Assembly (NCBI RefSeq): GCF_000224145.3
Contig: NC_020168.2
Span: 6,553,792-6,617,791, forward strand
Reading direction: 5' to 3'
From: Ciona intestinalis
Taxonomy: Eukaryota > Chordata > Ascidiacea > Phlebobranchia > Cionidae
DNA: 64,000 nt
Every line of letters starts with the position of its first letter. Positions within the stretch are counted from its first letter, which is position 1. Shown piece by piece: positions 55,701-64,000 of this stretch. The notes under the pieces were generated by a model. It saw only the letters and a program-made list of their open reading frames with translations, did no database searches and was not told the DNA's origin. The position numbers and the translations under genes were made by a program.

Positions 55701-58700
55701 NNNNNNNNNNNNNNNNNNNNNNNNNNNNNNNNNNNNNNNNNNNNNNNNNNNNNNNNNNNNNNNNNNNNNNNNNNNNNNNNNNNTCGTTATCTGCATCATC
55801 ATCACAAGCGTCTCCAACACCATCGTTGTCAGAATCCTCCTGACCACTGTTGGGGACATCTGGGCAATTATCCTGGTGGGTAAAGGGGGTTGGTTAGTGT
55901 GTGTGTTGTGAACCCCATGCTCACTGTCGAGTTATAACATGAGTGTCTTCTTATACACCAGACACTCATGGTGTATTCATACACCCCATGCTCACTGTCG
56001 AGTTATAACATGAGTGTCTTCTTATACACCAGACACTCATGGTGTATTCATACACCCCATGCTCACTGTCGAGTTATAACATGAGTGTCTTCTTATACAC
56101 CAGACACTCATGGTGTATTCATACACCCCATGCTCACTGTCGAGTTATAACATGAGTGTCTTCTTATACACCAGACACTCATGGTGTATTCATACACCCC
56201 ATGCTCACTGTCGAGTTATAACATGAGTGTCTTCTTATACACCAGACACACACAGTGTATTCATACACCTAAATTTTTTTACTTAATTTTTTTTTTGGTT
56301 TAAAACGGGGGTCCCGACACCCTAAAATCCCCACTGACCATAAGTGTCTTCTTATACACAAGATACGCATGGTGCATGATCATTGTCGAGTTACATGCTT
56401 TACCCCTACTTACTTGTCTACAGTGTTTATGATGACAAGGCATTCGAATATCAGGGAATCCATCGTGGTCAGTATCATTGCCGCAAACGAATCCATTACC
56501 AGCGTATCCTACTCTACACTCACACCCGTACTTTTCCCTTTTGTTTATTATAGTGCAATCAGCGTTTATATCGCACGGGTTCACACCTGAAATGGAAAAT
56601 GATGATTTTAATAATGTATATATAATAGGGTGAAAGAAGATGGGACATCTTTAGCACATAATATTCAAATATCTTGATCGTGTTTTAAACATTTGAGGTC
56701 CAACGATTTGTAATCTATTAGATGAACATTTTGCTAAAATGATATCATCTGCCTACACAATCTTATAGCATTTTGTTCAGCACTTTACTCTATGACATCA
56801 TAATACTCACCTCCATCACTACAATGGCGTATCTTCGTACAACCGATTGTTTGGTTTCCCGTAAAACCTTCGATGCATCTTCCGCATCTTGATGCTCCCT
56901 TGTGATGTCATAATAAAGACAACAATAAGTTACATGTATAATATATTGTTGCCGCCAGGTGTATTATAAGTGTTAAAGAAGATCTGAAAATTATTTGTTT
57001 TGTAATCTTAACATTTTGTTGCCATATGGCGAGACATCACCAGGGTTGCAGTTAAGTGTCTTGTCCAAAGTTTATAGATATGCAGACGATCTCTTTCAAA
57101 GTTATAACAAATCACATACAACACCTCATGCTTACTGTCGAGTTAAAAGTTTGTGATGTCATAATAACGTTATTCTACTTACAGGTAAATTATGACAAAC
57201 AGAATATTTGACGCAACCTCCGTTGTTAACTTTACACTCGTTGTAATCGCTACACATCTGTGTGGGGAAGTATATCATGTTAATATATATGTGTGGAAGA
57301 TATATATATCTATATGTTCTTTCTAATGCGGGATATATATAGTGGGATACCCCATGTTATCAGTGCGATACCGGATACGTATATAGATCAAGTTTAGTAC
57401 AACAGCAGTGTTTCCTAATCCATTTTTTGTTGCACCATCAATTTTAAAGTTTAAAAATGTAAATGTATAAAAAATTATTACATTGTGAACACATGTGTTC
57501 ATACACCTCATGCTCACTGCCAAGCTAGAAAGACAACCAAACCTGTCTTGTAACAATGGTCCCGCCCACGATGACATCTTCCATTGTTTCATCATACCCA
57601 CTCGGACATGGGGAACAATTAAAACTCCCGGCCGTATTTTGACACGAGGTCAAAGGTGAACAGGGGTCGTTCAAGCACTCATCAATGTCCTCGCATAAAC
57701 TTCCGTTACCTAGCAACAGAATGTTAGATGGTAACTATGGCAGTGACGTAGAAACAACATACAGTCCAACGAACCATGGAACCCTATAGGGCATTCTCCA
57801 CATTGAAACCCATCAGGGGTGTCCATACATTCAACACCTGGATGACAAGGTTGGCTGGAACAATTCACAACTGGCTCAACTTCTATGATGTCATCACTTG
57901 ATTCTATGATGTAATAGAAAGAAGGTTCAGTAAATTTTACTGCATCGAATACTGGCAAATGGCAAAGTGAATTTTACTACTTACTGCACAATGTGCATTG
58001 CTGTATTGTTGTTCTTAAAGCTCTTGCTTCCAATATTTGTTCCTTCATTTCATGATGGATGTCTTGTAATACTGAAGTCAAATCTGGATAAAACATAACA
58101 AAATTTTTATATATATTAAGAAAAAAGGTAACAAAAAAAATAACAAAAACGTAAACAATTTTTTTTGGTAAGGTCCTATGATGAGACATGCCAACAAATC
58201 CTTGAATTTAGTCCAGAGTTAATACAAACTATTGTTGTCCATATATGAGCTGTTTAAATTGAAACTGATCTATAATTTAAGGATCTTTTTTTATTTATGT
58301 ATCGTAGGATGGTGAAAAGATGGGACACCTTTTCATTCCATTTTCTTGTCACATTTTTAGTAAACAAAGAACATTTAAAGAATTGTAAAACCGTATCTTT
58401 ACGACTCACATTGACTGTCGTTAATTGTTTAAAATGTGATCAGGATATTTGGATAAAATGTGCTAAAGGTGTCTTGTTCACTTCCACCCTACCATATAAT
58501 ATGATATAGTACCTGATAATTGGACAATGAGTTCAGATACAGGTTGGAAATTGTTGATAAGAATATTTGGATCAGCAGGCTCAGGACCATCAGATTGTGA
58601 GCACACACCGATATAATTACGACGGACAAATGAAAGGTCTAGATCAGATATAAGGAGAGCACGCTGCATGAATGACTGTGAGGATAAAGAGATATTTTTC

Positions 58701-61700
58701 ATTAATGTTTTATTTTTATTCGAATTACTTTTATTACAGGTTGTGTAATTATGCACGCCCTTTTTCATTCGAAGTTTAACTAAGATATATATAAATTAAA
58801 ATTAAATATAAATAGCTCGTTGTTTGTCTGTTAGGTGTAGTGACCACACTTATTTCTTCCAAATAAATGTAAATATGTTTAGCCATAATCAAAGAAATAA
58901 ATAAAGTTCTTTTACTGCAGCCACAACAAAACATTACAAATAAAAGTTATTACCATAACTATGACAGACAAAACATATAACGCTACTATAGACAGGTCTA
59001 AAAAATATAAAGAAATTGAAGTTTCTCATTACCTTCACACTCCCTCTGTATCTCCGACTCATTTTAACGACAGATTTAGTGGTTGAGTTGACATGTGATG
59101 GTAGTGTAGTAGACAACCATGGGGTAATATCATGGTTGCCGAACTCCATGCAATCGACTAATAAAGTTACTTCCCATCTCTGACCTCTGTGTAAAAGAAT
59201 TTGGTATTATTTTAAATTCCTGTATTATATCAAATATTTTTGAATTGTGGGCAACAATAATTTTTATACCACGCGTGTTCTGTTTTATACAGGAGTTACC
59301 ACGTATGGAAAGCAGTTGCACCAACCACTCTGTAACATGCGGCCGGACATGCTAAAATTAAAAACTTAGACAAGACACAAGTAATAAGAGACCTACAGTA
59401 TTGCAAGTAGGAAATACAGTTTTTAGAAATTAAAATAAGCATTGTACAAGCAAACAAATAAACTGGCACATACATATTTCCACGTTCAACTTAATTAATT
59501 TTAACCAATAACTTACTCCACTTGAACGAAGTGAAATACCAAGGTATGAAACTGGTTGTCGGATATCCACACATTACGGAAGGTTACCACGTTTTCACGA
59601 TCATCATGGGATTTGTATTTGATTGAAACTGTAAATTAAAAACGTATAAGTAAAGTAAATACATTAGGGTTATAAGCCAACGCATGTACGTACGCATGGC
59701 CTACTCAATACACGGCCTAGGAATACACCGAAACTGCTCAGAAAATAAGAGGCCTATTGACGCGAATAATGCCCATTATAATACATTGTTACGTCACGGT
59801 TTTACGAATGGATTTTGCTGTCTGGCTCACAGAGATACTAATATATGTGTTATATATTAGTATCTCTATGGTCTGGCTGTAGTTTTTGCATAAAATAACA
59901 GTTTATTTACCATTCCCGGTTAAATTACCTAATTTTTCGGGTTATTTTATCAACATCTTATATTTTTTATAAATGTTTAAGCATGACTGAACAGATAGGA
60001 GTTACTTTTAACCACGTGCGGCATACAAGTAAGTTTTACCGACAGTTTAGTTTGGTTCAGTCGCTCAGTGAAAATAGTATTTGGCTTAAAACAGAAGTTT
60101 TTTAAGACAGCCTATGGCCTATGCATATCTAGCAAAACAACACCGCAGTAACAACAAGTAAGTTAATTGATATGTCCGTTGTGGACTTTTAAAACCGGTC
60201 CTTAAAAACAATATAGGATATTGGATAAACACAAGCATTAGCCTTTTGTCTCAAGGTGCTTATGCCTTGATCTGTCCTGTTGCTCATAACTCATTTTCTA
60301 CTTGAGGTTTTTTTGTTAAAGCTGGACAGAGGCTCTTCCTCGAGGTCAAAAAATGAGTCAAACAGCACATCATAAATTAAGACTGTATAATACAAACAAA
60401 CTCACGATAGCCTCCCTTCGTATTTAAATGTTGTGTCTAACTTTAGACCTTTGTCGCTGTTTAAATTTGACTAGTCTTCCTTCCTGAAGATCTTCTTGCC
60501 ACTTCTTCATGATCATAACATGCACAGATATACCCTTATCCAAATATTTTTATCCAACTACGGAACACCTATTGGCCATGCTTAAATAGCTTGCTTAATA
60601 ATTCTGGTGGCTTAGAATTTAATCTAAATAAAATTATAAAGGTGTGCTGCATTATAAAACTTGCCAAATGCCTGTCTACTAAATTAAATATGATCAAAAC
60701 GTAGGTTTTCTGTGTTGGTAAACTGAATCTGATTGCTCGTCTCTCTTTATGCTTAATAAACTGATATTTATATACTAATAAACCTTTTGCGCTGCTTTAT
60801 ATGTCTGGTATGATTTTAACTAAACAAGAAAATATCCCTGCGACACGTTCTGTGATAAACTGTAAGTTAAAACAACCTAAAACTGGTATTGAACCTACCA
60901 ACAACTGCAAACTGCATTTAAAATGAAGGAAATCCATTCATAAAACCGTGACGTAACAATGTATTATAATGGGCATTATTCGCGTCAATAGGCCTCTTAT
61001 TTTCTCAGCAGTTTCGGTGTATTCCTAGGCCGTGTATTGAGTAGGCCATGACGTACGTCATATCTTATACAAACGCGAAGATTCACAAGTTAAACTAGCC
61101 GTTTTAATATAAATGTTTAAAAATACCCTATTGGGAAACTCCCAAAGATGTGCCAACTTTCTTTTTTTTGGTCAGTGCTCTCACTAAACTTTGAACACAA
61201 CAATCGGCCAGTTATACAATACAGAAAAAATCCGCGAGAAAACTCAGCGGTGTTTACTATTAGCCCAAACCCTTTACCCCAACTGTAAAGATTAGCAAAT
61301 TTCGGGGATTAAATAGCAAATTTCGGGGATAAATTTCGCCTAAAATTTCGAAATAATTTGCTAAGTAACACTCTTCTTCACTCATGACCGTATAAAGAAA
61401 AAGAATACAATATAGTGAGCACCATAATGCACAGATGACCACACAATAACCGGCGTCATGTTGCACATATTATAAAGGTATACCTTTTCCCTTGTGGCCG
61501 TCCACGTTGAGTTCCAAATATTTTATAAACTGGTCATCACTGCCAGCTAGGACCTCTATGACCAGTGATGCCTCTTTCGGTGGAATTCTTAGATTTGTTA
61601 ATACGGAAACACTGCCCGATTCCGTAAGCGCGAGGTTTAAATCGTCAGAGTTCTTACGGAAGTGACGTGCTCGGGATACCTTCATTAAATCGATCTCTGC

Positions 61701-62457
61701 AAATAATAGTTGTATATGTGGAACTTATTAACGGGTATAGTAACATTTGCAGAAACTCGCAAGCAGAATGTTCTGTATGAAATACGACACTCATGTTAAT
61801 GACCGCCACACCACGCGAGGATAAATAAGTTACACATATACCGCGCTATGGCGTAGTGTTTATCGAGGTTGCCTCTAGTTGGTCAACTGTGGTAAATAAG
61901 TACACATGTGCTAACTCGTTACCGCTGAGTTGGAGCAATTATCGTTAAGTGTCCTATCGAAGGACATATGCGCACACAATGGCAGCATTAGGATTCGAAC
62001 CTACTACTGCCTGGTTGCGGGTCGGGTTCAATCATTGAACCACGGCACCGCTCAATCAAGAAAGAGTTCGGCCACAAAACAGAAACTTTCTACGCATTCC
62101 CGTTTTTTTCACATTAGAGAAACCCTTTTAGTAGTTTAGTACCTTTTTTATATAAAGTACTGTGGGGAAGATGGGACATTTTTAGCACAATATATCCAAA
62201 TATCCTGACCGTGTTTTAAACAATTAACAACGATCTATGGGAGTCGTGAGGATACGGTTTTTAATTGTTTTGAATGTTCTTTGTTTACTACCAAATGTAT
62301 AATCAGAAAATAAAATAGTGTCCCATCTTTCCCCACCCTACTATACTAAAGCTTACAAACAACATTACAACTTACCTTTAGATATACGTTCACTACCCGC
62401 AGAACTACAGCATACCGAAAACGACAAGATCGCCACTAAATATCTAACAGCAGTCAT
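49782..62457 (-). CDS. THBS: Thrombospondin, subgroup B (COMP/THBS4 type)
   Basis: Secreted, calcium-binding matrix protein expected to form pentamers. Exons from the 5' end: 62376-62457 (signal peptide [20 protein letters not shown]), 61484-61696, 59517-59628, 59033-59186, 58513-58675 (N-terminal laminin-G-like domain), 57985-58083 (coiled coil [18 protein letters not shown] ending QQCTLC), 57763-57903, 57543-57709, 57183-57257, 56811-56898, 56414-56586 (four EGF-like units), 54761-54904, 54317-54440, 53733-53851, 53220-53342, 52781-52942, 52266-52458 (type 3 repeats, DxDxDGxxDxCD), 51742-51938, 51202-51374, 50287-50426, 49782-49837 (C-terminal lectin-like domain, [38 protein letters not shown]). 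Total 2,898 nt, 965 residues, in phase and close to THBS4 length. It has no von Willebrand C or TSR domain, so it is subgroup B. One type 3 exon recurs after the 55659 gap, probably by assembly. Confidence 0.93.
49880..50225 (+). mobile_element. SINE copy in last thrombospondin intron
   Basis: Head with ACGGGTTCAAAGCTCG (B-box-like), middle GTATGTGTCCATGGGCCAGA, tail GTAAGCGGGCACGAGGTGT and ACACCCGTTTTATAACGACT. Confidence 0.65.
50625..51175 (+). repeat. 97-bp tandem repeat, ~5 units, thrombospondin intron
   Basis: Units with TATGGGTGAGGTCTTACAAC, GTGGCATGCCATGGAGCC and TTGGCCCATTACCCCAACAT recur exactly every 97 bases (50641, 50738, 50835, 50932). Adjacent units are almost identical, so expansion is recent. 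Single diverged relatives sit at about 3800, 6750, 17290, 36290, 44890, 54000 and 58165, and reversed ones near 22740, 30840 and 33750, so the unit derives from a dispersed repeat. Confidence 0.9.
52540..52780 (-). repeat. Tandem repeat that iterates a splice donor
   Basis: Units with ACAACTAATCATAAAACATA recur about five times, and the last CATAC is the donor complement (GTATGT) of thrombospondin exon 52781-52942. At least two other units carry the same GTATGT sequence on the minus strand. Confidence 0.7.
53370..53560 (-). mobile_element. SINE fragment, reverse, thrombospondin intron
   Basis: + strand words ATGTAACTTGTTTATCCTTG, ATAACACAAGTGTTCTGTTT and ACACCTAATGTCTGCTTATG are the complement of the family tail; a partial second copy precedes it. 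Confidence 0.55.
54950..55658 (-). repeat. 71-bp minisatellite, ~10 units, thrombospondin intron
   Basis: The largest array in the window, sense to the gene, starting ~45 bp from the acceptor of exon 54761-54904 and running into the N gap. Each unit has two short palindromes: GTGTCT...AGACAC and GGTGTATTCATACACC. Confidence 0.92.
55659..55783. other. Assembly gap of 125 N
   Basis: Same length as the gap at 38832-38956. Sequence right of the gap (from 55784) repeats sequence from 54816 on. Confidence 0.95.
55784..55878 (-). other. Repeat of part of thrombospondin exon 54761-54904
   Basis: Bases from TCGTTATCTGCATCATCATC to the acceptor match 54816-54904 essentially exactly, and the intron continues in parallel for some 60 bp with small differences. 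As it begins at the N edge, it is best explained by two overlapping contigs. It is not an extra type 3 repeat of the protein. Confidence 0.85.
55905..56275 (-). repeat. 71-bp minisatellite, ~5 units
   Basis: Near-identical units (GACACTCATGGTGTATTCAT) at exactly 71-base spacing (55941, 56012, 56083). This is the other side of the gap and possibly part of the same array as 54950-55658. A single diverged unit follows at 56343-56400. Confidence 0.9.
56622..56700. mobile_element. MITE-like fragment
   Basis: Left end only: AGGGTGAAAGAAGATGGGAC, then ATAATATTCAAATATCTTGA, as in the 24453 family. Confidence 0.55.
58300..58500. mobile_element. Palindrome-ended miniature element (MITE-like)
   Basis: Diverged member of the 24453 family: CGTAGGATGGTGAAAAGATG at the left, GATCAGGATATTTGGATAA inside, CTTCCACCCTACCATA at the right. 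It ends just before exon 58513-58675. Confidence 0.7.
59687..61053. mobile_element. DNA element with ~130-bp terminal inverted repeats
   Basis: About 1.37 kb inside the thrombospondin intron between exons 61484 and 59517. The left arm (59687-59815) and right arm (60931-61053) are inverted copies, sharing ATGGCCTACTCAATACACGG, AGAGGCCTATTGACGCGAAT and TTGTTACGTCACGGTTTTA. I count two substitutions over about 119 aligned bases, so the insertion is young. The interior has no long open frame; a short minus-strand stretch near 60470-60540 ([16 protein letters not shown]) may be a relic of coding sequence, but I cannot assign a transposase family. It is probably non-autonomous. Confidence 0.8.
59832..59868. 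other. Perfect 16-bp hairpin
   Basis: AGAGATACTAATATAT, a five-base loop, then its exact complement. It lies inside the inverted-repeat element just past the left arm and may be a separate tiny insertion or a structural part of the element. Confidence 0.7.
61720..62075. mobile_element. Cluster of SINE parts in first thrombospondin intron
   Basis: A tail (GCGAGGATAAATAAGTTACA near 61815), a plus-strand head (GCGCTATGGCGTAGTGTTTA at 61842) and a reversed head (AGGATTCGAACCTACTACTG near 61990, then GAACCACGGCACCGCTC) lie within 350 bp, giving two heads facing each other. Confidence 0.6.
62157..62345. mobile_element. Palindrome-ended miniature element (MITE-like)
   Basis: Member of the 24453 family, ending TGTCCCATCTTTCCCCACCC plus TACTATA. 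It lies ~30 bp from the donor of the signal-peptide exon of the thrombospondin gene. Confidence 0.78.
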
Positions 62458-63023
62458 CTCAGTTTATGTGCTTCACTCAACCACACAAAGTTGCTACTTG
62501 GCTTGAGGTTTCAGTTTATAAAGAGGCATGGTGCTAAGAATAAAAGGGTGCAGACAACTGACTGTGGTGCGAATTATACCACCCCGTTTGTTTTACACTG
62601 TGTCGTGTCGGGCGCAACATAATATCATCGTATTGTTTACACTTCTTGTACTTCTTTGTCTACTTTATTTACATCCCACATCAAGGCGGTGTCGCGACAC
62701 GACAATAATTTGTATTATGACGTCACAACATGGTTTGGCTTTCGGTTGAAACTCCAATCTTATGCTCTTTATCGACATCTAACGGCTTTTCGTTTTTATC
62801 TTTGCCACCGCTACAACAGGACAAGGTACATTCGCTGTAATACAGAATATTGTTACTTTTAGTGGAGTAACATGGATACCTTTAGCTAGTAATATTCCAT
62901 ATTTCCAAACGTGTTTTAACAATGAACTACGTCCAATAAAGTGATACGGTTTTATAACTCTGTAAATGTTCTTTGTTTACCAGAAGTGACCGTAAAAGAG
63001 AAAACATGGACGATATGTTATTA
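62458..63023. other. Spacer between SLC22 3' end and thrombospondin 5' end
   Basis: Must hold the thrombospondin promoter. A degenerate MITE-like piece is at about 62870-62990. No coding sequence is supported, although some plus-strand frames are open. Confidence 0.45.
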
Positions 63024-63691
63024 TCACAACAAATACCTTTTCAACAGCAACGCCTCGTGTACGGTGGAGGGCAGGGCTTTGTTCCGCGTGGTGGGGAGCA
63101 AGAGCGCAAGTAATGCAGATATCAGATTGAGGGCAGCGGTTGCAATGCATGGGGCGAACGTGCTGGTGGTATTACCTAAACATTGGGATCTTTGAGGTTG
63201 GTGAACTAAAATATTGTACATAATTCTGCAGTATTAAACCACACGAATACACATTTAGTAGGGTAGGGGAAGATCGTATTTAAAACAATGAACAACGATC
63301 TATACAGGAGTCGTGAGGATACGGATTTATTATTCTTTGAATATTCTTTTTTTACTTCCAAATTGGACGACAAAAAAGAATAAAAAGGTGTCCCACCTTC
63401 CTCAACCCTACTGTATACAGCTTACATAAACAGGTTCCATGTCAGAATTTGAGATTTAGGTTCAAACTTTAAATTCTGGCACAAAGAGATGATTATTCAA
63501 CCACTCACTTGCGTATATTATATAAGGTGATATCATACTTCCGATCCTTGCAGACGATGCAGATATTCCAAGCACGGTCTGTCGAGTTGCGGTTGGGAAA
63601 ACCTCTCCAGTGTAACCATATATTATGTTGTAGCATAACGACACGGCCAACTTACTGAACATTGTGGTGATGGTAACCAAAGTGGGGCTCC
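63024..63691 (-). CDS. SLC22-type organic ion carrier, C-terminal part
   Basis: Two exons: 63509-63691 and 63024-63175, joined in phase. The first reads NIIYGYTGEVFPTATRQTVL then SARIGSMISPYIIYAS, matching the SLC22 pattern YxYTGExFPTxxRxxxxGxxxxxxRxGxxxxPYI around transmembrane helices 10-11. The second reads FAPCIATAALNLISALLALL then LPTTRNKALPSTVHEA, matching helix 12 and the LPET...LPxTxEEA tail. These are 12-helix plasma-membrane carriers of organic cations, anions or carnitine; the subtype cannot be told. The N-terminal exons lie beyond the right edge of the window, as the DNA from 63692 to 64000 is intron filled with repeats. Confidence 0.82.
63257..63412. mobile_element. MITE-like element in SLC22 intron
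   Basis: AGTAGGGTAGGGGAAGATCG at the left and GTGTCCCACCTTCCTCAACC plus CTACTGTA at the right; shorter than the other copies by an internal deletion. Confidence 0.7.
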
Positions 63692-63734
63692 CTGTAAAAA
63701 TGGTAAAGTGATATAAAATGAATGCATAATGTAT

Positions 63735-64000
63735 TGATTCTCGCGTGGAGAGCAATGACAGTCGTTATAACACGGGTGTCCTGTTTCATACACCTCGTGA
63801 CCGTTTACGAGATACCACCTATGTAACTTATTTATTATCACACGGCGGGTCAACGACGGTCGTTATATCACGTGTGTTCTATTTTACACCCATTGTGCAC
63901 GTTTACGAGTTACCAGCTATGTTGCTTTGTGGGTAAATGTAACTTACTTAACCTCGGATGGCGGAACAACGGCAGTCGTTATACCACGGGTGATCGGTTT
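63735..64000 (-). mobile_element. Tandem reversed SINE tails at the window edge
   Basis: The complement of the tail (CGTTATAACACGGGTGTCCT near 63763; CGTTATATCACGTGTGTTCT near 63861; CGTTATACCACGGGTGATCG near 63977) occurs three times about 100 bp apart, so tails have been multiplied in tandem here. Confidence 0.6.

Noticed and set aside
54950-56275. Several 60-130-codon open frames on the + strand (and similar ones at 1703-2014, 18175 and 30067)
   Set aside because: They are frames through the 71-bp minisatellite. The unit has few stops and its length is not a multiple of three, so all frames look open. They run antisense through introns.
49530-64000. Operon of orphan gene, thrombospondin and SLC22
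   Set aside because: Spacers of ~240 and ~570 bases, with a poly(A) signal and a signal-peptide first exon between them, are longer than the near-zero spacing usual in ascidian operons.

Overview
The window looks like nuclear DNA of a tunicate, most likely an ascidian of the Ciona type. It is AT-rich, the genes are cut into many short exons by small introns, and the clear homologues (myosin-binding protein C, a pentameric thrombospondin, TMEM263, an SLC22 carrier) are animal genes. Short tRNA-derived SINEs and palindromic miniature elements are scattered through introns and spacers. There are three runs of N (37785-37834, 38832-38956, 55659-55783). The organism call is inferred from gene content and layout, not from a database search.

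Layout from left to right. (1) 441-7946, + strand: membrane protein with a discoidin (FA58C) domain, three CUB domains, a Thr-rich stalk, one membrane segment and a cytoplasmic tail; its 5' end lies outside the window. (2) 8401-9436, -: candidate small one-pass membrane protein. (3) 10833-12133, -: TMEM263, 116 residues. (4) 14122-15960, +: intronless 612-residue coiled-coil protein. (5) 16529-24803, -: 19-exon secreted/membrane protein with EGF repeats, a Gly/His/Asn/Asp repeat, a ZP domain, a furin-type site and a membrane anchor; a vitelline-coat-like protein. (6) 25883-47716, -: 34-exon myosin-binding protein C of 1,676 residues with more Ig/FN3 modules than the vertebrate protein. (7) 48262-49545, -: intronless 427-residue orphan with a Cys cluster. 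(8) 49782-62457, -: 21-exon subgroup-B thrombospondin of 965 residues. (9) 63024 to the right edge, -: 3' end of an SLC22-type carrier.

Exon chains for genes 1, 3, 5, 6 and 8 were joined by hand. In each the reading phase agrees across every junction and the total is a multiple of three, which is strong internal support; individual exon borders may be off by 1-2 bases. No operon is evident, but genes 6 to 9 lie head to tail on the minus strand with short spacers.

The most striking non-coding signal is a 71-bp minisatellite found in introns of four genes on both strands, always in the same orientation relative to transcription and often close to a splice junction. Tandem repeats also copy or abut splice sites at 22436, 31960 and 52780. 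Two apparent duplications (MYBPC exons and one thrombospondin exon) abut identical 125-N gaps and are best read as unmerged overlapping contigs, not biology. No CRISPR array, retrovirus-like element or cellular tRNA/rRNA gene was recognised.
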